DNA of 64,000 nucleotides from JADCCX01 sp051649305 (GCA_051649305.1 JBOFGV010000044.1:133336-197335), one strand, 5' to 3'; counted from the stretch's first letter, positions 18,231 to 27,272 are shown. Notes: a model not told the origin generated them from the letters alone. Made by a program: numbers and translations.

Positions 18231-18266
18231 TTGGCCGAAAGAAGCAATTCGATATACCGTATACCC
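18231..18266 (+). promoter_or_regulatory. Candidate promoter/operator upstream of the CoA-transferase gene
   Basis: TTGGCC (18231-18236), a 16-base spacer and TATACC (18253-18258) resemble a weak promoter reading right. The -10 box is followed at once by GTATACC, so TATACC is repeated at 7-base spacing around a GTATAC palindrome (18259-18264). GTATAC cores are common in operators of GntR/FCD regulators. It lies in the 229-base divergent gap; the fumarase operon promoter must also be here, but I cannot place it. Confidence 0.35.
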
Positions 18267-18315
18267 AAAGCTGCGGTTCCCGCTATCCCTTGATCGATTC
18301 AGGAGTTTATATCCC

Positions 18316-19461
18316 ATGACACGCCCGCTGGATGGACTGCTGGTTGTTTCGCTGGAACAGGCTATCGCAGCGCCTTATTGCACCCGGATGCTCGCAGACC
18401 ATGGAGCGCGGGTCATAAAAATCGAACGTCCTGACGGCGGAGACTTTGCCCGTGCCTACGACACGCGGGCGCGCGGACTCTCAAGTCATTTTGTCTGGTG
18501 CAATAGATCCAAGGAGAGTGTGGCGCTTGATGTGAAAAGCAAACACGGGTGTGAAGTGCTCGACGCGCTGATTGGCAAGGCCGATGTGCTGGTCCAGAAT
18601 CTGGCTCCCGGGGCTATTGATCGCCTTGGTTTTGGAGCCGGTGCTATGCGCAAGCGTTTTCCACGTCTCATTCATTGTTCGATATCGGGCTACGGACATG
18701 GCGGTCCCTACGGCGATCGCAAAGCCTACGATCTGCTGATTCAGGCCGAAGCCGGCTTTCTTTCTATCACAGGAACGCCAGGTGAAATGGCCAAGGCAGG
18801 TGTCTCCATTGCTGATATCGCAGCGGGGCAGGCCTCATATACCGCAATCCTGAATGCCATCATCCGACGCGGTCGCACAGGCGAGGGTGATGTCATCGAT
18901 ATCTCCATGCTCGAAGCCATGGCGGAATGGATGGGCTTCCCACTGTATTATGCCATAGATGATGCGGCTCCCCCTCCGCGTGCAGGTGCTGGCCACGCTA
19001 CTATTTATCCCTACGGCCCCTTCGAGACCGCGAACGGCGTTGTTCTGTTTGGTCTTCAGAATGACAGGGAATGGGAGCAGTTCGCAGCCATCGTTTTGGA
19101 GAGAGCCGATCTTGCAGCGGACCCACGCTTTAAGGGGAACGCAGGCAGAGCTGCCCATAAAAAAGAACTTGATGCAGTCATTCAGCCGACACTGCGCCTT
19201 TTGAGCTCGGCCGAAGCCTTGCGCCGTCTGGAAGCTGCGGGGATCGGAAACGCAAGGGTCAACACTCTCACTGACGTCTGGGCGCATCCTCAGCTGGCCG
19301 CCCGTGGACGATGGGAAGATGTGGCGACCGAGAAAGGCGAAATGCCAAATCTGCGTCCTATTTCAGGAGCGGGCTGGAGCCCGCGCATGGATCCTGTACC
19401 AGCACTGGGCGAGCATACAAACGCTGTTCTTGAAGAGTTTGGACTGACCCAGTCAAAGTGA
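18316..19461 (+). CDS. CaiB/BaiF-family (family III) CoA-transferase
   Basis: Protein of 381 residues. Visible are LVVSLEQAIAAPYCTRMLADHGARVIKIERP and the catalytic-Asp region near RKAYDLLIQAEAGFLSITG. Later come SIADIAAGQASYTAILNAI, all typical of formyl-CoA/succinyl-CoA transferases. It moves CoA between carboxylates and would activate the acid handled by the divergent operon. The ATG at 18316 has AGGAG at 18301-18305; the frame is open further upstream without family similarity. It is convergent with the next TctC gene. Confidence 0.93.
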   Translation: MTRPLDGLLVVSLEQAIAAPYCTRMLADHGARVIKIERPDGGDFARAYDTRARGLSSHFVWCNRSKESVALDVKSKHGCEVLDALIGKADVLVQNLAPGAIDRLGFGAGAMRKRFPRLIHCSISGYGHGGPYGDRKAYDLLIQAEAGFLSITGTPGEMAKAGVSIADIAAGQASYTAILNAIIRRGRTGEGDVIDISMLEAMAEWMGFPLYYAIDDAAPPPRAGAGHATIYPYGPFETANGVVLFGLQNDREWEQFAAIVLERADLAADPRFKGNAGRAAHKKELDAVIQPTLRLLSSAEALRRLEAAGIGNARVNTLTDVWAHPQLAARGRWEDVATEKGEMPNLRPISGAGWSPRMDPVPALGEHTNAVLEEFGLTQSK

Positions 19462-19484
19462 TTCCGAAACGCATTCAACAGGCC

Positions 19485-20474
19485 TTACTGCACCTTCACA
19501 TTAGCACCGCGGATAACTGGCGTCCATTTCTCGACCTCGCTGGCCACCATGCTTCGCAAAGCATCGGATCCACGTTTTTGTGGAATGATGGCACCAATGC
19601 CTTCCAGCTTTGCCTTTGTTGCCGGATCATCAAGGGCAGCGCTGACGGCCTGAGCCAGACGGTCGACAATTGGTTTCGCTGTGCCCTTGGGGGCGAACAT
19701 CGCATTCCAGCCAGAGGCCTGAAAAACCGGAAGGCCAGCTTCAACCGTGGTTGGAACCTGCGGCAGCACATCGGCCCGCTTGTCACTGGCCAGCGCCAGA
19801 GCCTTGATCGAGCCGCCCAGCACATGGGAGACGGTGTGAGGAATCTGGTCGCACATGTAATCATGCGTGCCAGCGATCAGATCGTTGAGCGCGGGGCCAG
19901 AACCGCGATAGGGAACAAGCTGGCCGCTTGTGCCGGTGACGGATGAAAACAGCAGGCAGCTGACATGGGAGGTGGCGCCCACGCCGCCATGACCGTTGTT
20001 GAGCTTTCCGGGGTTGGCCTTAAGCATGGTGATGAGTTCAGCCAGCGTGTTTACGGGCAAAGTCTTGCGTACAAAGACCGCGATGGGCGTATCGGTCAAC
20101 TGGCTGATATGCTCGAAATCCGTCACGGGATTATAGGCCAGCGTGGGATAGAGTGCTGGAGCAGCACCATGGGTTCCCATCTGCCCAACCAGCAATGTGT
20201 ATCCATCAGGGGCCGAACGTGCGCCGCGCAAGGAACCGGTTGTTCCGCCTGCGCCGCCAATGTTTTCAACCACCATTGGCTGCTTGAGGGTCGTGGCCAT
20301 ATGATCAAGCACAATGCGGGCAATCACATCCGTGTTTCCACCCGGCGCATAAGGCACGATGACCATGATCGGCTTGTTGGGATAAGCTTCCTGTGATTTC
20401 GTGCCTGTTACAAGTCCGAGAGCTGCCAGCGACGCAAGAGCCAGAAGTCTGATGCTGCGAATGGAACGGGACAT
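19485..20474 (-). CDS. Bug/TctC-family periplasmic solute receptor (2 of 6)
   Basis: Protein of 329 residues with signal peptide LLALASLAALGLVTG, then YPNKPIMVIVPYAPGGNTDVIAR and VVENIGGAGGTTGS. The ATG at 20474 is preceded by GGAGGAAA at good distance; the reading frame runs on upstream only by overlapping the permease gene. It ends the seven-gene operon led by the GntR gene and is the second TctC in that operon. Confidence 0.93.
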   Translation of the reverse strand: MSRSIRSIRLLALASLAALGLVTGTKSQEAYPNKPIMVIVPYAPGGNTDVIARIVLDHMATTLKQPMVVENIGGAGGTTGSLRGARSAPDGYTLLVGQMGTHGAAPALYPTLAYNPVTDFEHISQLTDTPIAVFVRKTLPVNTLAELITMLKANPGKLNNGHGGVGATSHVSCLLFSSVTGTSGQLVPYRGSGPALNDLIAGTHDYMCDQIPHTVSHVLGGSIKALALASDKRADVLPQVPTTVEAGLPVFQASGWNAMFAPKGTAKPIVDRLAQAVSAALDDPATKAKLEGIGAIIPQKRGSDALRSMVASEVEKWTPVIRGANVKVQ

Positions 20475-20512
20475 GGTTGATTTCCTCCGGATTTTTTTGA
20501 GTTGCGGATCTT

Positions 20513-21313
20513 CTATGAATTGATGGATCGATAAGCCTGCATAAGAAACCCGATGCCACCCATCACGATGACAGCATCGATAAGGCCGGTGTGTACGGAG
20601 ACTGGCATGCGGCGGATAAGCCAGCGTGCGACATAGGCACCCGGAATCATCATGATGCCGATCACGAGGCCCAGGATGAACTGTTGTGCCGTGAGCACCG
20701 AAGCCGTGCCGAAAATGATCATCTTCACGACATGGAGCACCATGCCGATGATTGCATCGGTGGCCACAAAGGCCGCACCGGCCAGACCAGCACCAGCGAG
20801 AATGGGCAACACCAGAATGCCGCCGCCGATTGTGGCTCCGGACACAAGGCCAAAGCCCAGTGAGCAGACTGCAATCCAGCGCCGGGACAGGCGGAAAGAC
20901 CCTTTGGGCAGTGCACGCCGGGCGATCACAACAGCCAGCATGAAACAGCCAAGCAAAAGTGCGATAGAACGTTCGTCCAGCCATGTGTAGATCACAGAGC
21001 CAATGATACAGCCGGGCAACGACCAGAGCATCACCCATGTCGCAGTCGGCCAGTCAATGTCCGCGCGAAAAGCCTGAATGCGCGCGATGTGGCTGACACT
21101 CATTGCAACGCTGATAGTCTGAACAACGGCACCGACACCAATGATCGGCGTGATGGCGAAGGAAATGAGGATAGCCCCTCCCGCACCTGTAATAGCACTG
21201 GCCATCGACCCCAGAAAAGCAGCAACTGCGACGAAAAATGCTGACAGAGGCGCTATCGATGGCAGCAGGCCAGAGCCCGCGACTTGCGCAGTCTGAAGCG
21301 CCAGTGTCGTCAC
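20513..21313 (-). CDS. TauE/SafE-family membrane permease
   Basis: Protein of 266 residues with about eight hydrophobic spans arranged as two similar halves. Each half has a Gly-rich loop: SAITGAGGAILISFAI and SGATIGGGILVLPIL. The family exports sulfite, sulfoacetate or other small anions. It starts with GTG overlapping the SDR stop by 4 bases (GTGA), so it is translationally coupled within the Tct operon. Here it may export a product or act as an extra carboxylate permease. No sulfur-metabolism gene is adjacent. Confidence 0.88.
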   Translation of the reverse strand: MTTLALQTAQVAGSGLLPSIAPLSAFFVAVAAFLGSMASAITGAGGAILISFAITPIIGVGAVVQTISVAMSVSHIARIQAFRADIDWPTATWVMLWSLPGCIIGSVIYTWLDERSIALLLGCFMLAVVIARRALPKGSFRLSRRWIAVCSLGFGLVSGATIGGGILVLPILAGAGLAGAAFVATDAIIGMVLHVVKMIIFGTASVLTAQQFILGLVIGIMMIPGAYVARWLIRRMPVSVHTGLIDAVIVMGGIGFLMQAYRSINS

Positions 21314-22053
21314 GGAAGATAAGCCCCGCCATTGATATGCATGGTCTGGCCCGTGACATAGCGCGCTCTCGGCCCTGCGAGATAGCGCACCATTCCGGCG
21401 ACATCCTGCGGTGTTCCCAGCGGCCCGAGCAAGGTCTTGCGCGTTGCATGGTGTCCCGGCTGATGGCCGGCGCGGACCGTATCAATCAGTCCGGGTGAAA
21501 CGAGGTTTACCGTGATACCTGATGCCGCAAGATCATGGGCGAGAGCCTTGGTCATGCCATCGAGTCCTGCCTTGGCGGCGATGACATGTACGCGGTCCTT
21601 TGCACCGGTGTAGGCGGTCAATCCGCCAATGTTGATGATGGATGCATGACTGCTTTTTGCGAGCGCTTCAAGCGCTGCGCAGGCACAGAGAAACGGTCCC
21701 TCAAGGGCGACGCTGGTGACGGCACGGAAGTCCGCCAGTGTCATCTGCGCAAACGGCACTTCTGTGCGGACAGCGGCGTTGTTGACGAGAGTATCCAACG
21801 CCCCAAAGCGGGCAACAGTGCCAGCCACCAGTGCCTTGACCGAAGCCTCGTCCGTCACATCGGCCAGCCACGCGGCAGCTGTTCCACCCGCCTGCTCAAT
21901 GAGCGCAACTGTTTCCTGCAATCCCGCCATATCGCTGCGGGCCGTCACCATCACGGAAGCTCCACCTGCTGCAAGATCAAGCGCAATCGCACGCCCAATG
22001 TTGCGTGCACCGCCCGTGACAAGGGCGACCCTGCCGGATAATTCTGCCGTCAT
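21310..22053 (-). CDS. SDR-family protein with atypical active site
   Basis: Protein of 247 residues with the cofactor motif TGGARNIG (13-20), NNAA (91-94) and a C-terminal TGQTMHINGG. The aligned catalytic positions look changed: the expected Ser is Gly143 and the expected Tyr is Val157, while Lys161 remains. A YTGAK string at 148-152 sits too close to the Ser position to be the true YxxxK. I recall an SDR subgroup reading HVxxAKAG with this loss, so it may be a functional variant. It overlaps both flanking genes by 4 bases. Confidence 0.85.
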   Translation of the reverse strand: MTAELSGRVALVTGGARNIGRAIALDLAAGGASVMVTARSDMAGLQETVALIEQAGGTAAAWLADVTDEASVKALVAGTVARFGALDTLVNNAAVRTEVPFAQMTLADFRAVTSVALEGPFLCACAALEALAKSSHASIINIGGLTAYTGAKDRVHVIAAKAGLDGMTKALAHDLAASGITVNLVSPGLIDTVRAGHQPGHHATRKTLLGPLGTPQDVAGMVRYLAGPRARYVTGQTMHINGGAYLP

Positions 22054-23420
22054 GTCCTTGCATCCTTCATGCTGAAGTTTTGTCCACCCATCAGCGCCTC
22101 AATCGCGGCAAGCACAGTTTCGCCCCTTGCTGCACTCCAGCCGCCAAAGCGGATATTGGCGCGGTACTTTGCCACAATCTCTGCATCAGAGAGCGGTGCA
22201 TTCACACCGCCTCTCATGTGGCCCTGCCGGAACTCGCGGACTTCCCCGTTGCGCAGCGTTGCCTTGAGATGCCCTGTGAAGGCGCGTGGGTAGGGATTGG
22301 CGGGATCGATCACATAGCTGATCTTTGCTGCAAGCGCGCGACGGGCCTGATCCTTCACGGCGTCGTTCTCAAAGGCCTGCAGACCTGCATCGCCGGTGAC
22401 AAATCCGGCTGCGATGCAGTCCGGCGTAGAAAACTTGGCCGCATAGCCATTTGGCGGCGACTGCTTGAGCGCAAGCGGCTCCCAGAGGCGGTGCACCGTG
22501 CCTTCGCCCACTTCGCAAACGATGCTGACGATGTCATCCTGCTTGACGCCGCTCTTTGCCAGCGCGATGGCACAGTCGACATAGGGCTGTGTCATGGTTC
22601 CGCAGGCGAAGGGCTTGAAGGCGAGGGTCGCGCCAATCCAGCGCTTGCCCAGATCAGCTGTCAGCTGCGTAAAATCAGGCGTGCGTGAGGGCGCAAAGGC
22701 CTTGTAGAAACCGTGTGTTCCTTCAAAAACCGTTGGCGGTCCTGTAACACCACCTTGCGCAAGACTGACGGCGCGAATGCCGCTCTGCGCTGCAAGACCG
22801 GCATGCAGCCGCTTGGTTGATGAACCATCCGCAAGATATTCGATGATGCCTGAGGCCATGGAACCTGCAATGCCCAAAGCCCGCGCCGTGGCTTCTGCTG
22901 GCAGTTTCAGCAATGTCGCCAGCGCAGCGGTGGTGGCCATGGCACCCAGCACAGCAGTGGGGTGAAAGCCAGCCTTATGGATGGCCTGTGGGGCGACCAG
23001 CGAGCCACGGCAAATGACTTCAACACCGACAGCGATGGCGCGGATGACTGCTTCACCTCCAAGGCCGTCCCGCTCTGCGACGGCCAGCACCGCAGGCACA
23101 ACCGGCGCACCGGCATGCACCGGGCCGCCCTCAAACGTGTCATCAAAATCCTCGCCGTGCGCCGCAGTGCCGTTGATGAGCGCGGCATCAATGGCGGTAA
23201 AGCGACCCTTGTGGCCAATGACAGTGGAAGCGCCTTTGCCTTCTGCAGCACCAAGGCAACCGATGACATAGTCGGTTCGCCGTGCTGCCACGCAGAGCCC
23301 CGTGACATCGATGATCAGGCGGCGGACCATGGCGCGGACATCAGCCGGAACAGGTATCTTGCCTGATGCAACGCCTTCCGCAAACTCACCAATCTGCAGG
23401 GCAACTGTTCGGCTTGTCAT
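22050..23420 (-). CDS. MmgE/PrpD-family protein (2 of 3)
   Basis: Protein of 456 residues. Hallmarks are NGTAAHGEDFDDTFEGGPVHAGAPVVPAVLA with a HGEDFDD version of the family motif, HPTAVLGAMATTAAL, and TKRLHAGLAAQSG. It overlaps the SDR gene downstream and the TctA gene upstream by 4 bases each. That places it in the same translationally coupled unit as the tricarboxylate transporter. A decarboxylase, dehydratase or epimerase acting on the imported acid is the natural reading; the exact reaction is unknown. Confidence 0.9.
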   Translation of the reverse strand: MTSRTVALQIGEFAEGVASGKIPVPADVRAMVRRLIIDVTGLCVAARRTDYVIGCLGAAEGKGASTVIGHKGRFTAIDAALINGTAAHGEDFDDTFEGGPVHAGAPVVPAVLAVAERDGLGGEAVIRAIAVGVEVICRGSLVAPQAIHKAGFHPTAVLGAMATTAALATLLKLPAEATARALGIAGSMASGIIEYLADGSSTKRLHAGLAAQSGIRAVSLAQGGVTGPPTVFEGTHGFYKAFAPSRTPDFTQLTADLGKRWIGATLAFKPFACGTMTQPYVDCAIALAKSGVKQDDIVSIVCEVGEGTVHRLWEPLALKQSPPNGYAAKFSTPDCIAAGFVTGDAGLQAFENDAVKDQARRALAAKISYVIDPANPYPRAFTGHLKATLRNGEVREFRQGHMRGGVNAPLSDAEIVAKYRANIRFGGWSAARGETVLAAIEALMGGQNFSMKDART

Positions 23421-24910
23421 GCGGCAATTTCCTTTTGCGCCCTGGCCTCGCGGATTTCACGCGACAGGGAAAACACCACAAACACGGCGGCAAGGATCAG
23501 CAGTCCAAGCCCGATCTTGTCTTCAAGGAAGATCATGTGATCACCGCCTGACAGCAAGAGCGAGCGGCGGTAACTGCCCTCGATCATGGGGCCAAGCACA
23601 ACACCCAATACTGCAGGCAGGAAGGGAAAGTCGTTGAGGCGCATGAGGTATCCAATCACGCCACCTGCCAGCACCAGTCCGATATCGAACATCGTGCCGT
23701 TGATGGTGTAGATGCCGGACAGCACCAGCGCGAAAACGAAGCTTGCCAGATAAGGCCGAGGGCGATTCACCAGCCACATGCACAGCGGCAGGATGAGCAC
23801 GCCAACAAGGATCTGCCCAAGCGTTGCAATCAGCGATCCTGTGTAGAGCCCAAGAATCACATCGTTGTTCTGTTCAAACAGGCGCGGTCCCGGCAACAGA
23901 CCATGGATCAGCAGGCCACCGAGCAGAACGGCAGCCGAGTTGGAGCCGGGAATGCCGAAAGACAGCAGCGGGATCAGCGATGTGGAGGCCACCGTGTTGT
24001 TGGCGGCCTCGGGTGCTGCAATGCCTTCCGGCGAACCCTTGCCGAACTCTTCCGGTTTTGATGACCAGCGTTTCGCCTCGTTGTAGGCCATGAAGGCAGC
24101 AATCGATCCGCCACCGCCGGGCATCAAACCCTCGAACGTGCCAGTGACACAGCCGATGCCCTGCGGCTTGGCCAGCCGCTTCATCATCGGCCAGCCGGGA
24201 AGAACAATCCTCACCTTTGTTTCAGCCGTGGTACCCAGTCCCTTGGTGCCCGATTGCATCAGCAGCTCGCTGACAGCAAACAAACCCACCATTACAAGGA
24301 TGGGCTTGATGCCGCCAATCAGATCCGGATGGCCGAAAGTGAAGCGTGACACGCCTGAGATCGGGTCCGTGCCGATGGTTGACACCATCAAGCCGACGAT
24401 GGCTGCGGCCAGTCCCTTCAGCAGCGAACCACCAGACAGCGAAGCGATGATGCTGATGCCGAGAATGCCCAGACCAAAATAGGAGGCGGGTGTGAACAGG
24501 AGCGCAAGGCGTGACAGCGGCTCTGTCATCAGCACCAGCAGGATAAGCCCCACAAGGCTGCCCACAACACCGGACCAGAGCGAGATGCCAAGCGCCTCGC
24601 CAGCGCGGCCCTGTCGCTTCATTTCGTAGCCATCAATGACGGTGGCAGCAGCTGAATTGGTGCCCGGTGTGCGGATGAGTATGGCCGGAATGGAGCCACC
24701 ATATTCTGCGCCGATATAGGTTGTGCTCAAGAGCACAATCGCGATCATCGGGTCCATGCCGTAGGTGAAGGGCAGGAGCAACGCCATGGTGATGGAGGCG
24801 GAAATGCCGGGCAAAGCACCGCCGATGATGCCCCAGACAAGACCAGCCAATGCCGCTGGTAACAGCGGTGTTGTGATCAGGAGTGTCAGGCTGCGTGAGA
24901 GATCTTCCAT
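23417..24910 (-). CDS. Tripartite tricarboxylate transporter large permease, TctA family
   Basis: Protein of 497 residues with about eleven hydrophobic spans. Conserved landmarks are the Gly-rich GALPGISASITMALLLPFTYGMDP near residues 28-50, YIGAEYGGSIPAILIRTPG, and GTFEGLMPGGGGSIAAFMAYNEAK. It is the main channel of a secondary carboxylate importer. It is the only TctA in the window, although six TctC-type receptors are encoded. Confidence 0.95.
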   Translation of the reverse strand: MEDLSRSLTLLITTPLLPAALAGLVWGIIGGALPGISASITMALLLPFTYGMDPMIAIVLLSTTYIGAEYGGSIPAILIRTPGTNSAAATVIDGYEMKRQGRAGEALGISLWSGVVGSLVGLILLVLMTEPLSRLALLFTPASYFGLGILGISIIASLSGGSLLKGLAAAIVGLMVSTIGTDPISGVSRFTFGHPDLIGGIKPILVMVGLFAVSELLMQSGTKGLGTTAETKVRIVLPGWPMMKRLAKPQGIGCVTGTFEGLMPGGGGSIAAFMAYNEAKRWSSKPEEFGKGSPEGIAAPEAANNTVASTSLIPLLSFGIPGSNSAAVLLGGLLIHGLLPGPRLFEQNNDVILGLYTGSLIATLGQILVGVLILPLCMWLVNRPRPYLASFVFALVLSGIYTINGTMFDIGLVLAGGVIGYLMRLNDFPFLPAVLGVVLGPMIEGSYRRSLLLSGGDHMIFLEDKIGLGLLILAAVFVVFSLSREIREARAQKEIAA

Positions 24911-24919
24911 GGTTCTCTC

Positions 24920-25411
24920 TCAGCTTTTCATCAGAAGTGCGAGCAGTGATGAAGCCGGCTGGTCAGAACCAAGAAAGCGGACAAAGATCAGCCAGAAACC
25001 TACCCCGCCGCCCAAGGCAACCATCACCAGTTTCAGCGAGAGCGCCTCGCGTTCATACACCGCTATCGCTGTGATGAGCGCAGCGATGCCAACGGCAAAC
25101 CCGACAAGTGGCGCCAGCACCATGTAGGCGATGCCAATCAGGATAAAACCCAACGCCCGCGGCAACGGCGCATGCTCCGGTTTACTGTCATCGCCTGTGA
25201 TCTTGGCAGCTGGTTTTCGTGCTGCCAGCAGGCCCTTGCCGGTGATGAGCAGGGCGACAATCGCCAGCCCGCCCGCAAGAACCTTTGGCAGGCCATCAGC
25301 ACCAACCTCATCAGAGAGCGAGCTTGATGGAATGTCGCGCGTCAGCCAGTAGTAGCCCACTGCAATAGCGAGCAACAAGAATCCGGCGATGCTGTCTTTC
25401 GTCAATGTCAC
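24920..25411 (-). CDS. Tripartite tricarboxylate transporter small permease, TctB family
   Basis: Protein of 163 residues with an N-terminal span (IAGFLLLAIAVGYYWL), a polar loop LSDEVGADGLPKVLAGGLAIVALL, and two to three C-terminal spans. This is the usual four-helix TctB layout. It partners the TctA protein encoded 9 bases downstream. Confidence 0.92.
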   Translation of the reverse strand: MTLTKDSIAGFLLLAIAVGYYWLTRDIPSSSLSDEVGADGLPKVLAGGLAIVALLITGKGLLAARKPAAKITGDDSKPEHAPLPRALGFILIGIAYMVLAPLVGFAVGIAALITAIAVYEREALSLKLVMVALGGGVGFWLIFVRFLGSDQPASSLLALLMKS

Positions 25412-25430
25412 TGAGGTTACGCCTTGCCGT

Positions 25431-26408
25431 TCAATTCTTGATCACGCCGGTTTCGCGAAAGAAGGTCTCGGCTTCTGCTGCAAAGGCGTTGACGAAGGGC
25501 TCATAGGCGGCCTGAGGTATGTAGTCAGCCACCAGACTTTCAGCACCGTAGACGGCCTGATAGTCCTTGTCCTTCAGGAGGTTCTGCACAGCGCGCTCCC
25601 ATATGGCGATGATGTCTGCGGGCAATCCTTGCGGACCGGCAAGACCGCGGAACTTGCGCACCACGACATCGTATCCTGCCTCCCGCACAGTGGGGACATC
25701 CGGGAAGGCGGCCAGACGCTGCGGGTTGAAAACAGCCAGCAGCCGCACGCGCTTGGATTCCAGCTGCGAACGCAGTTCCTGAATCTCGCCAACACCCATT
25801 TCCAATGTGCCATTCAGCACGTTGATCATCATGTCGCCGCCGCCCTCGTGCGAGACGACAGCTGCGTTTACACCGGCAGCGCGGCGCAGGCGCTCGGCGG
25901 CTTGCCGCTCCAGCGAGGCAGGATTGGCTGCACCCCAGCGCCCGCGTTTATCCTTGGCGTGGGCAATGAGATCAGCCAGTGTTTTGAATGGACCATCGGC
26001 GCGGGTGAACACAACCTCGGCATCGCTGAACACGTTCACCAGCGGCTGCACATTCTTGTAGGTATGCTGCGGCTTGGAGAGCAGGGACGTGAAGACATAG
26101 GTCGGTGTGGTTGCATAAAGCACGCTGCCATCCGGTTTGGCCGTAGCGAGACGGCTCAGCGCCCGTGCACCACTTCCGCCCTGCACATTTTCCACCACAA
26201 AGGTAGCGTTGATGTAGCGGATCAAATACTTCGTCATCTCGCGCAGAAAGACATCTGATCCGCCACCCGGGCTTGAATGGGTGATGAGCGTGACAATGCG
26301 GTGGGGATAGTTTTCAGGCGAAGCATGCGCCTGTGTGATTATGCCCGGCATGGCGATTGCCACTGTGCCCGCTGCTGCAAGATGGTTGAACCTGCGTCTT
26401 GTGATCAT
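25431..26408 (-). CDS. Bug/TctC-family periplasmic solute receptor (3 of 6), partner of TctAB
   Basis: Protein of 325 residues. The leader contains TRRRFNHLAAAG, a Tat-like twin-Arg start, with a likely cut after AHA near residue 29. The mature protein opens YPHRIVTLITHSSPGGGSDVFLR with the SPGGGSD loop in place of AAGGxxD, then VVENVQGGSGARALS. It sits 19 bases upstream of TctB in the direction of transcription, so it is the most likely dedicated receptor of this TctAB. Confidence 0.93.
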   Translation of the reverse strand: MITRRRFNHLAAAGTVAIAMPGIITQAHASPENYPHRIVTLITHSSPGGGSDVFLREMTKYLIRYINATFVVENVQGGSGARALSRLATAKPDGSVLYATTPTYVFTSLLSKPQHTYKNVQPLVNVFSDAEVVFTRADGPFKTLADLIAHAKDKRGRWGAANPASLERQAAERLRRAAGVNAAVVSHEGGGDMMINVLNGTLEMGVGEIQELRSQLESKRVRLLAVFNPQRLAAFPDVPTVREAGYDVVVRKFRGLAGPQGLPADIIAIWERAVQNLLKDKDYQAVYGAESLVADYIPQAAYEPFVNAFAAEAETFFRETGVIKN

Positions 26409-26438
26409 GATCTTGTCCTCCCAGACATATCACTGGCC

Positions 26439-27164
26439 TTATTCGTTCACGGCACTGGCCGCTTCCATGCGGATGACTTTCAGCAACCGATCCTTTGCCG
26501 AGGCAACATGACGCCAGTGTGCTTCTTGTGCCCAGCCGGGGTCCTGTGCTGCGATCGCTGACACCATCTCCCTGTGCTCGCGGTTGGAGACTGCAAGGCC
26601 TCCGCCCTGCACAAGGCTGCGCGCCCTGAAGAGAGTGAGGCGTTTCACAAAGGCCCTGTACTGCGTTGCCAAAGTCAGATTTCCAGAGCCATCAACAATC
26701 GTCTCGTGAAAGGTGAGGTTAAGCGGATAATAGGCATCAAAGTCGCGGGTGCTGGCTGCCTGCTCCATGGCGACCAGAAGCTCCTCCAGCTGCGCGACGA
26801 TCGCTTTGTCAGCACGTTCCGCCAGCAACCGGCCAGCAAGGCCAAACAGCGCAGCGCGCACGTCATACAATTCCCGCACTTCGGCAACAGTAAGCTGCCG
26901 GACAAAGACGCCCTTGTTCGTGACAGCCTCCACAAAGCCTGCGCCCTCAAGGGCGCGCACAGCCTCGCGTATCGGACCACGGCTGACACCAAAGCGTTGC
27001 GCCAGCTGCTGCTCGTTCAGGCGTTCACCGGGCTTCATCTGGCCGTTCACGATCATCGCTTCCAGTTGATCGCACAGCACCTTCGACAGCGGCGCACTGC
27101 GCAACGCATCATCGGATACAACCGCTGTCATGGAAGGGGGCGGATTCATGGGAGAAAACATCAT
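26439..27164 (-). CDS. GntR-family (FCD subfamily) transcriptional regulator
   Basis: About 241 residues. The N-terminal winged helix has MKPGERLNEQQLAQRFGVSRGPIREAVRALEGAG; the C-terminal FCD domain has LYDVRAALFGLAGRLLAERAD and YYPLNLTFHETIV with His metal-ligand positions. Several in-frame starts (GTG 27188, ATG 27164, 27161, 27149, 27131) are possible and none has a clear ribosome site; 27164 is a compromise. It is the first gene of the leftward Tct operon and diverges from the MmgE/PrpD-FAH-molybdenum hydroxylase operon. It probably senses the pathway acid and controls both. Confidence 0.9.
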   Translation of the reverse strand: MMFSPMNPPPSMTAVVSDDALRSAPLSKVLCDQLEAMIVNGQMKPGERLNEQQLAQRFGVSRGPIREAVRALEGAGFVEAVTNKGVFVRQLTVAEVRELYDVRAALFGLAGRLLAERADKAIVAQLEELLVAMEQAASTRDFDAYYPLNLTFHETIVDGSGNLTLATQYRAFVKRLTLFRARSLVQGGGLAVSNREHREMVSAIAAQDPGWAQEAHWRHVASAKDRLLKVIRMEAASAVNE

Positions 27165-27176
27165 CGCATCGATCAG

Positions 27177-27190
27177 AAGTGTCAACACTT
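27177..27190. promoter_or_regulatory. GntR operator-like palindrome, left copy
   Basis: AAGTGTCAACACTT is a perfect inverted repeat (AAGTGT / ACACTT around CA). It lies just upstream of the likely GntR starts and overlaps the most upstream candidate GTG. A near-copy at 27273-27286 lies before the divergent operon. Confidence 0.55.
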
Positions 27191-27272
27191 AATAACAGTC
27201 TGGAGGACGAAAATCCCCGAATATCTCGTTCAATACGATTAAACTGTCAAAAATGAACTGTCTGAGCCGACT

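Noticed and set aside
20475..21038. N-terminal extension of the second TctC by about 188 residues
   Set aside because: It overlaps the TauE-type gene and lacks similarity, while ATG 20474 has a strong ribosome site and a signal peptide.
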